Origin: RPQJ01 sp044226195
Lineage (GTDB): Bacteria > Pseudomonadota > Gammaproteobacteria > Steroidobacterales > Steroidobacteraceae
Reading direction: 5' to 3'
DNA: 64,000 nt
Assembly: GCA_044226195.1 (NCBI GenBank)
Contig: JBGAHO010000007.1
Span: forward strand, 43,069-107,068
Below are positions 50,179-58,755 of this stretch, piece after piece. A program made the translations under genes and the position numbers. Below the pieces are notes generated by a model. That model was not told the DNA's origin. It saw only the letters and a program-made list of their open reading frames with translations, and ran no database searches. How positions within the stretch are numbered: the first letter of the stretch is position 1; the number at the start of each line of letters is the position of its first letter.

Positions 50179-52866
50179 TTAGCCGTTGACGACGGCGCCC
50201 CGCTGGATGCGCTGCGGCGAGGCGATGCCGTAGCCCTGCGCATAGTCGACGCCGAGGCTGCGCAGCATGTTGATGATCTCGGCGTTCTCGGCGAATTCCG
50301 CGATGGTCAGCTTGCCGGTGAGGTGCCCGATCTCGTTGATCGAGCGGACCATCTCGCGGTCGATCGGGTCGTGCAGGATCTCCTTCACGAAGCTGCCGTC
50401 GATCTTGAGGAAGTCCACCGGGAAGTGCTTGAGGTAGCCGAACGACGACAGGCCGGTACCGAAGTCGTCGAGCGCAAACTTGCAGCCGAGCTCCTTCAGC
50501 GCCTGGATGAAGCGGTTGGCCTGCGAGAAGCTGGCGATGGCCGCCGTCTCGGTGATCTCGAAGCAGATCTTCGAGGCGTCGATGCCGCTGCGGTGGAACT
50601 GGTCGATCACGAACGGCAGGAACTTGTCGTCGCCGAGGCTCTGGCCCGAGAGGTTGATCGAGCACAACGCGAGCCGTTCGCGCTCGTCCGCCTCCGACAC
50701 CAGCCAGCGCAGCGCGTTCTCGATCACCCAGCGGTCGATGGCCGGCGTCAGGCCGTAGCGCTCGGCGGCGTTGATGAAGTTGTCCGGCGAGACGATCTTG
50801 CCGCTCTCGTCCTTCATGCGCAGCAGCAGTTCGTAGTGCGCGCCCGGGTCCGCCTTCTGCAGCGGCTGGATGGTCATGCGGTACAGCTCGAAGCGCGACT
50901 CCTCGAGCGCGTTGTTGATGCGCGCGGCCCACTGCATCTCGCGGCGGCGGCGCATCAGGTCGATGTCGTTCTCCTGGAAGCTGTAGACGCGGTTGCGCCC
51001 GGCTTCCTTGGCGGCCTGGCAGGCACTGTCCGCCGCCGACAGCAGCGCGGCCACGTCCTCGCTCTCGCCCGAAATCGGCACCACGCCGATCGAGCAGCCG
51101 AGGCGGAACGTGCGCTCCTCCCACACGAACTTGTAGTTGCGGATGGTCTCGCGCAGCAGGTCGGCCATGCGCAGCGCTTCCTCGAGCGAGCAGCTTTCGA
51201 ACAGCACGCCGAACTCGTCGCCGCCGAGGCGCGACAGCGTGTCGCGCCAGCGGATCTTGGTCTTCAGCAGCGCGCCGACCTGGCCGAGCAGCGCATCACC
51301 CGCGCTGTGGCCGCAGGTGTCGTTGATGATCTTGAACTGGTCGACGTCGATGTGGCACAGGGCGTACCCCGTCTCGCGCGCCTTGGCGCTCCTGAGCGCG
51401 CGCTCGAGGCGCTGCTCGAACTCGCGGCGGTTGACGAGGCCGGTGAGGATGTCGTGGCTCGCGTGGTAGGAGAGCTTGCGGTTCAGCTCGCGGCTCTCGC
51501 TCACGTCGTGGAACACGAGCACGCCGCCCGAGATGGCGCCCGAGCCGTCGCGGATCGGCGAGGCCGTGCTCTCGATGTACATCTCGTTGCCGTCGCGCTT
51601 GATCAGCAGCGTCGGGCGCACCGACTTGATCGCGCGCGTGCGGCGGATCGCGACCGACAGCGGGTTCTCGAGCGGCTCGCAGGTTTCCTCGTGGAAGCCG
51701 CGGAAGATTTCGTCGATGTGCTTGCCCTGCGCCTCCTCGAAGCGCCAGCCGGTCAGGTCCTCGGCCACCGGGTTCAAGTACTCGACCGTGAGGTGACCGT
51801 CGGTCGTGATCACGCCGTCGCCGATCGACTGCAGCGTGATCTGCGCGCTTTCCTTTTCCTTGAAGAGCGCGTCCTCGTAGAGCTTGCGCTCGGTGATGTC
51901 GAGTTCGACGCCGACGAGGCGGCGCAGCCGGCCGGTCGGGTCGACGCGGGCGCGGGCTCGGCTCACCACCCAGCGCCACTCGCCGCTGGTGTGGCGCATG
52001 CGGTGCACGCTCTCGAACATCGGCGTCTTGCCCGCGATGTGGTCGCGGATCAGCGCCTGCACGCGCGCCATGTCGTCGGGGTGCACGAGGCGGCGCCAGT
52101 CCGGCGAGACGTGCGGGTCGTGCTCGTCGTAGCCCAGCATCTTGCGCCAGGCCGGCGAGAAGTAGACCGAGTTGTTCTCGACGTCGAAGTCCCAGAGGCC
52201 GTCGTTCGCGGCCGGCAGTGACAGCGCGTTGCGCTCCTCGAGCTTGCCGAGGTAGCGCGCCGTGCGCAGGCGCTCGAGGCCGCCCGCGAAGCTCGACGCG
52301 ACCAGCTTCAGCATCAGGTGCAGGTTGGCGTCCCAGCCCGCCGCGCGCGGCTGCGACGAGAAGAGCGCGATGAAGCCGCACACGCGCGCGTTCGGCGAGA
52401 AGGAGCAGACCAGCGCAGAGCGGACGTTCATGGCGGCGAAGCGCGCGGCGTCGACGGCGTGGTCGCGGCGCGGCTGCAGGGTGTCGCGGAACTCGGCGAT
52501 GCGCAGGTGCTGCAGTTTCTCGGTGCAGAACGGCAGCTGGTCGTACGACTCGCCCTTCAGCACCTGCGGGTCGAACGGTGCGAGCAGGCCCGTGGCGCCC
52601 GCCACGCGGTCCACCACGCGGCGGTCGGAGTCGAGCAGTGCGATGGCGATGGCATCGACCTGCGTGGCGTCGCGCAGCGCCTCGAGGTTGCGCTTGACGC
52701 TGTGGTCGCCGGTCTCGCTGCCCAGTCCCTGGAAATCGACGGCGACTTTGGTGACGAGGACGTCGAGGCCGACGGTCACGGGGCCGCCGCTGGCGAAAAT
52801 GACCTGAGTGGACAGGAAATCCGGGCTTTCCTGCTCGTCACTCCCGTCGGGCGGAGTCATGGCCAT
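50179..52866 (-). CDS. GAF-PAS-PAS-GGDEF-EAL cyclic-di-GMP protein
   Basis: About 895 residues, no membrane helix. A GAF-like domain (about 40-210) is followed by two PAS domains (about 220-340, 345-470), GGDEF (about 480-640) with a canonical RLGGDEFGVLF active site, and EAL (about 650-890). In the EAL the metal and catalytic residues are largely retained: Glu in YELLLR, Asn in SINLSGQ, Glu in EITETA, DDFGTGLSSFGYL, LKIDGSFV and the late AEFAEN Glu. Both synthesis and hydrolysis of c-di-GMP are possible. Starts at GTG 52881, ATG 52866 or ATG 52860 are possible; none has a strong ribosome-binding site. Confidence 0.92.
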   Translation of the reverse strand: MAMTPPDGSDEQESPDFLSTQVIFASGGPVTVGLDVLVTKVAVDFQGLGSETGDHSVKRNLEALRDATQVDAIAIALLDSDRRVVDRVAGATGLLAPFDPQVLKGESYDQLPFCTEKLQHLRIAEFRDTLQPRRDHAVDAARFAAMNVRSALVCSFSPNARVCGFIALFSSQPRAAGWDANLHLMLKLVASSFAGGLERLRTARYLGKLEERNALSLPAANDGLWDFDVENNSVYFSPAWRKMLGYDEHDPHVSPDWRRLVHPDDMARVQALIRDHIAGKTPMFESVHRMRHTSGEWRWVVSRARARVDPTGRLRRLVGVELDITERKLYEDALFKEKESAQITLQSIGDGVITTDGHLTVEYLNPVAEDLTGWRFEEAQGKHIDEIFRGFHEETCEPLENPLSVAIRRTRAIKSVRPTLLIKRDGNEMYIESTASPIRDGSGAISGGVLVFHDVSESRELNRKLSYHASHDILTGLVNRREFEQRLERALRSAKARETGYALCHIDVDQFKIINDTCGHSAGDALLGQVGALLKTKIRWRDTLSRLGGDEFGVLFESCSLEEALRMADLLRETIRNYKFVWEERTFRLGCSIGVVPISGESEDVAALLSAADSACQAAKEAGRNRVYSFQENDIDLMRRRREMQWAARINNALEESRFELYRMTIQPLQKADPGAHYELLLRMKDESGKIVSPDNFINAAERYGLTPAIDRWVIENALRWLVSEADERERLALCSINLSGQSLGDDKFLPFVIDQFHRSGIDASKICFEITETAAIASFSQANRFIQALKELGCKFALDDFGTGLSSFGYLKHFPVDFLKIDGSFVKEILHDPIDREMVRSINEIGHLTGKLTIAEFAENAEIINMLRSLGVDYAQGYGIASPQRIQRGAVVNG

Positions 52867-53020
52867 CGCGCTACTCGTCACTCCCCGGTCCAGCGAACGG
52901 GACTGCTGCGGTCAGTCTGGCAGCCCGTTCGGGTCTTGCACGGACCTGCCACACAGTTTTCCGTGGCTGGCCCCCCAATTAGTTGCAGCGCATTCTGACA
53001 CAGGCGCTTAGGAATACAAG

Positions 53021-54778
53021 CTAACTTACTGTATTTATTGATGCATTGGGCGGGACATAAAGTCGCGCATGCGCGAGATCGCCGCGCGCCGCACACGCCG
53101 CGTCCGCCGTCCCGCTGACGAGGAACCACTTCGCGCGATTGGCGCGACCCATCGCGACGGCGCGCGCGTCCTTGAAGCACAACTCGAGTGTCTTGTGGTC
53201 GACGAGCAGCGCGCGCCCGGGTTGGGCCGCGAGCCACGCCGCCGCATCGTCGGCCTCGGCCTCCTTCTCGCGCCAGCGCGCGTGGCCGAAGTTGAAACTC
53301 GGCCGGCGCAATTGCAGCAGGTACTGCTCCTTGGCGCTGACCAGACCGAGTTCCGCGATGCCGGCACTCGCCTGCTCCACGCGCGCCATGAACGCGCGAC
53401 CCGAGCGCACCTCGTCGATGCGCGGGAAGACGATCACGCTGACCGTCAGCAGGCCGACGGCGAATCCGGCACCGTAGGCGAGCCAGCCGTCGCGCACGCG
53501 GCAGACCGCGACCGCGAGCGCCGCGCCGAGCGCAGCGACGCCGAGCGGCAGCGCGGGATGCAGGTCGTAGCTCGCGAAGACGCGCGCATCCGCCTTGGCA
53601 CTCACCAGGAAATACACCGCGCCCAGCGCCGCGAGCGCCGCCATCGCCACCGCGAGCGCGAATGCCAGCCGGCGCGGACCGCGTGCTCGCAGCAGTTCCG
53701 GCAGCCACGGCGCGGCGGCCATCGCAAACGCCGGCACGGCCGGCAGCACGTACACGCCGCGCTTACCGGAACTCGCACTGAAGAACAGCAGCACCAGCAC
53801 CACCCAGCACAGCAGCACGACGGTCACGGTGTCGCGTTCGCGCCAGGCCGTGCGCCAGCGCGGCCACAGCCACGGCACCAGCGCGACCATCGGCAGCCAC
53901 AGGAACGGCACGACCTCCGCGACGTAGAACCAGAACGGCGCGTGGTGGTGCCACGCGTCGGCGTAGCGCGTAACGGTCTGGTGGAAGAGGATCTCGTTGC
54001 GGTAGGCGAGCAGGTCGCCGCCGGCCGCGGTCGCCAGCATCATCGGCAGGAACCACACCGCGATGGCCGCGAGCAGGCACACCGGCGCGGCGAACCAGTG
54101 CGGATCGCGATGCGGGGCCGTCACCGGCCAGCCGCGCACCGCAAGCACGACCCAAGGCAGCAGCGCGAAGAGCGGCAGGAAACCCACGCCCTTGGTGATC
54201 ACGCCGAAGCCCGCGGCGGCCCAGCCCGCCAGGAACCAGCCGAACGCGGGCCCGGCGACGAGATGGCGCAGGAGCCCGTACAGGCTCAGCGTGGTGAAGA
54301 AACACAGGGTGGCGTCGATCTGCGCCTGGCGCGCCTGCCAGGCGAACTGGAAGGTGAACAGCAGCAGCAGCGCGCCGGCGAAGGCGACCTCGCGACCGCG
54401 CAGGCGACGCAGCAGGTCGTACACGAGCAGCACCGTGCCCACGCCCGCGAGCAGCGACGGCACCAGGAACCCCAGGCGCGTCGAACCGGTGACGGCCATC
54501 GCCACGGCCATGAACCAGAAATACAGCGGCGGCTTGTCGGCGTAGAGGTCACCGCCGACGCGCGGGAAGAGCCAGTCGCCCGACCGCAGCATGTCCTGCG
54601 CGACCAGGGCGAATCGCGGTTCGTCCGCGGGCCAGGGATCGCGCAGGCCGAGGCCGGCGCCCATCAGCAGCAGCGCGAGACCGACGAGCCACAGCACGTC
54701 GATGAGCACGTCGCGGCCACGGGCCTGGCCCGGACGGAGCAACCGGTCGAGCAGCGGGGACGCGCCCGCCTCGGCCAC
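53021..54778 (-). CDS. ArnT-like integral membrane glycosyltransferase (GT39/GT83 type)
   Basis: 585 residues with an N-terminal set of about 12 membrane helices and a C-terminal soluble part (about 450-585). The first periplasmic loop carries the acidic pair DPWPADEPRFALVAQDML expected to coordinate the lipid-linked sugar donor, then YADKPPLYFWFMA, as in ArnT/PMT enzymes. Such enzymes move a sugar from undecaprenyl phosphate to lipid A, protein or another acceptor. The start is a GTG directly abutting the GT2 stop (TGA-GTG), so the two act together: GT2 charges the carrier lipid and this enzyme uses it (inference). Confidence 0.88.
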   Translation of the reverse strand: MAEAGASPLLDRLLRPGQARGRDVLIDVLWLVGLALLLMGAGLGLRDPWPADEPRFALVAQDMLRSGDWLFPRVGGDLYADKPPLYFWFMAVAMAVTGSTRLGFLVPSLLAGVGTVLLVYDLLRRLRGREVAFAGALLLLFTFQFAWQARQAQIDATLCFFTTLSLYGLLRHLVAGPAFGWFLAGWAAAGFGVITKGVGFLPLFALLPWVVLAVRGWPVTAPHRDPHWFAAPVCLLAAIAVWFLPMMLATAAGGDLLAYRNEILFHQTVTRYADAWHHHAPFWFYVAEVVPFLWLPMVALVPWLWPRWRTAWRERDTVTVVLLCWVVLVLLFFSASSGKRGVYVLPAVPAFAMAAAPWLPELLRARGPRRLAFALAVAMAALAALGAVYFLVSAKADARVFASYDLHPALPLGVAALGAALAVAVCRVRDGWLAYGAGFAVGLLTVSVIVFPRIDEVRSGRAFMARVEQASAGIAELGLVSAKEQYLLQLRRPSFNFGHARWREKEAEADDAAAWLAAQPGRALLVDHKTLELCFKDARAVAMGRANRAKWFLVSGTADAACAARGDLAHARLYVPPNASINTVS

Positions 54779-55537
54779 TCAGGTTTCCTCGGTGATCGCG
54801 ACGCGCGGCGAGGCGCGCTTGATCAGCCAGCGCAGGCCCCACAGGTCGACGATGCCGACCCAGAGGCGGTTGTGCAGGCCGTACTTGGACGTGCCCCTGG
54901 TGCGCTCGCGGTGGTTCACCGGCACCGAGATCACCTCGTAGCCCTCGCGCTGGTACAGCGCCGGCATGAAGCGGTGCATGTTCTTGAAGCGCGGCATGTC
55001 CATGAATACCGCGCGATCGAACACCTTGATGCCGCAGCCGGTGTCGGGCGTGCCGTCCTGCAGGAACCAGCCGCGCACGCCATTGGCCACGCGCGAGGAC
55101 AGCCGGCGCAGCCACGTGTCGCGCCGCGTCGTGCGGTTACCCATGACGAGGCGCAGGCGCGGTCCACCCGCACGCATGGCGTCGATCAGGTTCGGGATGT
55201 CCGCGGGATCGTTCTGGCCGTCACCGTCGAGCGTGGCGACCAGCGTCGCACGCGCTTCGCGCACGCCCGTCGCGACCGCGGCGCTCTGGCCCGAGCGCAC
55301 GGAGTGGCGGATCAGGCGGATCTCGGGCATGCCCTGCGCCTTGGCGGCGAGCACCGACTTCGCGGTGGCGTCGGTGCTGCCGTCGTCCACGAAGACGGTC
55401 TCGAAGCTGTAGCGGCCCTGCAGGGCCGCGTGGATTTCCTGCGCGAGCGGCAGGACGTTCTCTTCTTCGTTGCAGACCGGGATCACGACCGAGACGTCGG
55501 GTCGACCGGCGGATGAACTGGATGCGTTGGCAGTCAA
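54779..55537 (-). CDS. GT2 polyprenyl-phosphate glycosyltransferase (DPM/ArnC-like)
   Basis: 252 residues, GT-A fold: VSVVIPVCNEEENV, VFVDDGSTDATAKSV, ATLDGDGQNDPADIP with the DxD-type metal site, GIKVFDRAVF and the RERTRGTSKYG motif typical of dolichyl/undecaprenyl-phosphate mannosyltransferase-like enzymes. The two C-terminal membrane helices of ArnC are absent; only a short hydrophobic LWVGIVDLWGLRWLI follows. The TTG at 55537, with GGAG upstream, gives the family N-terminus. It precedes the ArnT-like gene without a gap. Confidence 0.88.
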   Translation of the reverse strand: MTANASSSSAGRPDVSVVIPVCNEEENVLPLAQEIHAALQGRYSFETVFVDDGSTDATAKSVLAAKAQGMPEIRLIRHSVRSGQSAAVATGVREARATLVATLDGDGQNDPADIPNLIDAMRAGGPRLRLVMGNRTTRRDTWLRRLSSRVANGVRGWFLQDGTPDTGCGIKVFDRAVFMDMPRFKNMHRFMPALYQREGYEVISVPVNHRERTRGTSKYGLHNRLWVGIVDLWGLRWLIKRASPRVAITEET

Positions 55538-55563
55538 GGATCGGGCTCCGCGCGAGAGTGTCG

Positions 55564-55575
55564 TAGAATCCCGGC
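55564..55575 (+). promoter_or_regulatory. Probable -10 region for the CDF gene
   Basis: TAGAAT (55564-55569), followed after three bases by GGCC, on the plus strand 62 bases before the TTG at 55631. On the minus strand TATACT (55602-55597) could serve the GT2 gene, so divergent promoters overlap here. Confidence 0.4.
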
Positions 55576-55630
55576 CCGCCCCCGGCCGGCCGGCGCGTAG
55601 TATAAACGGTCGGCAGCACAGAGCCCGCAC

Positions 55631-56560
55631 TTGAGCACCCACGCCCCTCACCCGCACGACCACGCACCGGCTTCGGACAGCCGGCGACTCGGCTGGGCGC
55701 TCGCGGTAACGGCGGGTTTCATGCTGGTGGAAATCGTCGGCGGCTGGCTCGCCGGCTCGCTGGCGCTGATTGCCGATGCCGGCCACATGCTGACCGACAC
55801 GGCCGCGCTGCTGCTCGCCTGGGTGGCCGCGCGCCTCGCCGAGCAGCCCGCCGTGCCGGGCCGCACCTATGGCTATCACCGGGCGCAGGTCCTGGCGGCG
55901 TTCGTCAACGCGCTGGCGCTGTTCGTGGTCGTGGGCTGGATCGTGTACGAGGCCGTGCTGCGCCTGCGGGCGCCGCGCCCGATCGAGGGCGGCACGATGC
56001 TCGCCATCGCGCTCGCCGGCCTCGTCGCGAACGTGCTCGTCTACCGCATGCTCGGCGGATCGCACGGGCACGCCGACGGACACGACCGCGACGAGGACAA
56101 CATCAACGTCCATGCGGCCCGTCTGCACGTGCTCGGGGACATGCTCGGTTCCATCGGCGCGGCGATCGCCGCCGGGGTGATCCTCGCCACCGGCTGGACG
56201 CCCATCGATCCGATCCTCTCGGTGCTGATGGCCGTGCTGATCGTGCGCAGCGCCTGGCGACTGCTGCGCGAATCGACGCACATCCTGATGGAGCACACGC
56301 CGGCCCACGTGGATCTCGGGGCGTTGCGCGAGCGGCTGATGCGCCAGGTGCCGGGGATCCGCGACGTGCACGACGTGCATTGCTGGTCGCTCACCAGCGG
56401 CCAGACGATGCTGAGCCTGCACGTGGCGCTCGGCGGCGGCGCGGACGCGTCGGTGGCGTTGCGCGAGGCCAAGCGCGTGCTCGCGGAGGATTTCTCGGTC
56501 GCGCATTCGGCGCTGCAGATCGAGCAGGGCGACTGCCCGGACGAAGACTGCCGACTATGA
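55631..56560 (+). CDS. Cation diffusion facilitator (CzcD-type metal efflux)
   Basis: 309 residues with six membrane helices. Zn2+-site motifs are DAGHMLTDTAALLLAW (helix II) and HVLGDMLGSIGAAI (helix V), both HxxxD. His-rich ends are present at the N-terminus (THAPHPHDHA) and in the IV-V loop (GGSHGHADGHDRDED). The C-terminal cytoplasmic metallochaperone-like domain includes DVHDVHCWSLTSG. It probably exports Zn/Cd/Co using protons. The start is TTG at 55631. The stop overlaps the DUF374 ATG. Confidence 0.93.
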   Translation: MSTHAPHPHDHAPASDSRRLGWALAVTAGFMLVEIVGGWLAGSLALIADAGHMLTDTAALLLAWVAARLAEQPAVPGRTYGYHRAQVLAAFVNALALFVVVGWIVYEAVLRLRAPRPIEGGTMLAIALAGLVANVLVYRMLGGSHGHADGHDRDEDNINVHAARLHVLGDMLGSIGAAIAAGVILATGWTPIDPILSVLMAVLIVRSAWRLLRESTHILMEHTPAHVDLGALRERLMRQVPGIRDVHDVHCWSLTSGQTMLSLHVALGGGADASVALREAKRVLAEDFSVAHSALQIEQGDCPDEDCRL

Positions 56561-57330
56561 CGCCGGCCGAGGACGACGATCCGGCGCCGGGCGCGCCGCA
56601 GAACACCCTGTACCGCAAGATCGCGAAGGGCCAGCGCCGGCTCACGCCCGCGCGTCGGCTGACGTACCGAGTCGCCGTCGCGGTGGGCTGGTGGCTGGTG
56701 CGTTTCTTCTGGGCCTCGTGCCGCATCCACCGCGTCATAGGCGTCGAGACGGCCCGCACGACCGTGCAGGCGTCGAAGTCCGTGATCCCTGTCTTCTGGC
56801 ACCAGCACATCCTGTTCGGCGTGCGCGCCCTCCTCGACCTGCAGCCCGCCGGACTGAAGATCGGCGTCCTCATCAGTCCGTCCGTCGACGGCGAGGCGCC
56901 CGCCATGCTGGTCGAGAAGATCGGCGGCCACGTCATCCGCGGCTCGTCGACGTACACGGGCGCGCGCGCGATGCGGGACTTCTACGAGACCATCGTGAAG
57001 CAACAGGTGTCGCCCGCGATCACGCCGGACGGGCCGCGGGGGCCGTCGAACGGGTTCAAGCCGGGCGCCATCGTGCTCGCGCAGATCACCGGCAAGCCGA
57101 TCCTGCCGGTCAGCGTGGCGGCCTCGCGTTGCTTCCGGTTCCGGACCTGGGACGCCTTCGAATTGCCGCTGCCGTTCAGCCGGGTGGTGCTCGCCTATGG
57201 CGAGCCCGTGAAGGTGCCGAGGACATCCTCGGCGGAGGGTCTGGAGGCGCTGCAGGCTGAGATGGCGCAGCGGCTGCAGGACCTGCGCGAGCAGGCACGT
57301 CGCGCGCTGTCGGAACCCTCTGCGCGCTGA
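56557..57330 (+). CDS. DUF374 lysophospholipid acyltransferase-like protein
   Basis: 257 residues of the DUF374 branch of the LPLAT superfamily. FWHQHILFGVRAL holds the acyltransferase-type His. SPSVDGEAPAMLVEKIGGHV, GSSTYTGARAMRDF and PAITPDGPRGPSNGFKPG are the family blocks. It probably acylates a membrane lipid or lipid A precursor; the specific substrate is not known. It is coupled to the CDF gene by ATGA. With P450, acyl-AMP ligase-ACP and two LpxL-like genes nearby it strengthens the view of a lipid-modifying locus. Confidence 0.88.
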   Translation: MTPAEDDDPAPGAPQNTLYRKIAKGQRRLTPARRLTYRVAVAVGWWLVRFFWASCRIHRVIGVETARTTVQASKSVIPVFWHQHILFGVRALLDLQPAGLKIGVLISPSVDGEAPAMLVEKIGGHVIRGSSTYTGARAMRDFYETIVKQQVSPAITPDGPRGPSNGFKPGAIVLAQITGKPILPVSVAASRCFRFRTWDAFELPLPFSRVVLAYGEPVKVPRTSSAEGLEALQAEMAQRLQDLREQARRALSEPSAR

Positions 57331-57371
57331 CGCTGTGGCCGGCCGAAATGGCCGGGAAAACCCGCCTGTAG

Positions 57372-57386
57372 TACGATGTCGCGGCC
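57372..57386 (+). promoter_or_regulatory. Probable -10 region of the P450 operon
   Basis: TACGAT (57372-57377), then five bases and GGCC (57383-57386). It overlaps an ATG at 57376 that could be misread as the P450 start, and supports the later GTG at 57436. Confidence 0.4.
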
Positions 57387-57435
57387 GTCAGACAGGGTTT
57401 CCTCGTCCGCCCGCCCTTGCCGCCGGTCGTTCACC

Positions 57436-58755
57436 GTGACCAACACCGCCCACACCGTCGGCGATACGCCGGCCCCGCCGCATCCTGAACGGCAGCACGA
57501 CCTCGGCTCGACCGACGAGTCGATCGACCTGATGACGCGCTGGTTCCACGAACTGGGCGACACGTACCGCGTCTACGCGCCCGGCCGGCGGTCGTGGACC
57601 TGGGTGATCCATCACCCGGACGACGTGAAGCGCGTGCTGGTCAGCAATCACCGCAATTACACCAAGGGCGTCGGCCTCGATCGCGTCAAGCTGCTGCTCG
57701 GCAACGGCATCATGACCAGCGAGGGCGAATTCTGGCGCCGCCAGCGGCGCATGATGCAGCCCGCGTTCCACCGCAAGGTCATCGAGCAGTTCGCCGGCGA
57801 GGTCCGCCGCCTGAGCGGCGACCTGCTCGATCGCTGGGCGGACGCGGCCGAGCGCGGCGAGCCCGTCAACATCACCGATTCGATGAGCGAGCTCACGCTC
57901 ACCGTGGTGCTGCACGCGATTTTCAGCGCCGACCTGTCGAAGCTGGTGACGGACCTGCACGACAACCCGTTCATGATGGTGACGCGGGAGTCGAAGCGCG
58001 ACCCGAAGTTCGCCTACCAGTTCCGCCAGCTCGGCCGGCACGTGCTCGAACTGGTGCGCGAGCGCCGCCGCACGAACACGCGGCACTTCGACTTCATGCA
58101 GATGCTGATGGAGGCGTCCGACCCGGACACCGGCGCCACCATGAACGAGCGCGAACTGATGGACGAGATCCTCACGCTCGTGGTCGCCGGCCACGAGACC
58201 ACGGCGAGCGCGCTCAACTGGACGTGGTGGCTGCTGTCGCGCCACCGGGACGTCGAGGCACGCGTGCACGCGGAGCAGGACCGCGTCGCGGAGTCGGACC
58301 TCGCCAGCTACGCGGACCTCGAGAAGCTGCCGTACACGATGCAGGTCATCGAGGAATCGATGCGCCTCTATCCACCCGGCTGGCTCCTCAGCCGCCGGAC
58401 GATCGGACCCGACCGGCTCGGCGGCTTCGACATACCGCGCGGCACGGACGTGTTCCTGAGCCCGTACGTGATCCACCGCCACCCGCGGTACTGGGAGCGG
58501 CCGGAGGCGTTCGATCCCGGCCACTTCGACCCCGAGCGAGTCGAGGGGCGGCACAAGTTCGCCTACATCCCGTTCGCGGTCGGGCCGCGCCACTGCATCG
58601 GCGAGAACTTCTCGCTCTTCGAGATGATGCTGCACATGAACGGCGCCGCGCGCCGGTTCCGGCTGCGCGAGGTCCAGTCGGGCCCCGTGGCCATGGAGGC
58701 CCGCATCAACCTGCGGACCGCACAGGACCTCTACATGCGAGTCGAGAAACGATGA
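57436..58755 (+). CDS. Cytochrome P450
   Basis: 439 residues from GTG 57436; an ATG at 57376 would add 20 residues but lies within the putative -10. Complete P450 signatures: I-helix VVAGHETTASALNW, ExxR in IEESMRLYPP, and the heme loop PFAVGPRHCIGENFS with axial Cys387. The N-terminal half (TKGVGLDRVKLLLGNGIMTS) resembles CYP4/CYP102-like fatty-acid-type P450s. The stop overlaps the start of an acyl-AMP ligase-ACP fusion, so the natural substrate is likely an ACP-bound acyl chain (inference). No redox partner is encoded beside it. Confidence 0.94.
   Translation: MTNTAHTVGDTPAPPHPERQHDLGSTDESIDLMTRWFHELGDTYRVYAPGRRSWTWVIHHPDDVKRVLVSNHRNYTKGVGLDRVKLLLGNGIMTSEGEFWRRQRRMMQPAFHRKVIEQFAGEVRRLSGDLLDRWADAAERGEPVNITDSMSELTLTVVLHAIFSADLSKLVTDLHDNPFMMVTRESKRDPKFAYQFRQLGRHVLELVRERRRTNTRHFDFMQMLMEASDPDTGATMNERELMDEILTLVVAGHETTASALNWTWWLLSRHRDVEARVHAEQDRVAESDLASYADLEKLPYTMQVIEESMRLYPPGWLLSRRTIGPDRLGGFDIPRGTDVFLSPYVIHRHPRYWERPEAFDPGHFDPERVEGRHKFAYIPFAVGPRHCIGENFSLFEMMLHMNGAARRFRLREVQSGPVAMEARINLRTAQDLYMRVEKR

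Noticed and set aside
52882..53020. AT-richer sequence between the GGDEF/EAL and ArnT-like genes, checked for a terminator or insertion end.
   Set aside because: No hairpin with a T-tract and no direct or inverted repeats were found; it is just a short spacer with the ArnT-like C-terminus beside it.
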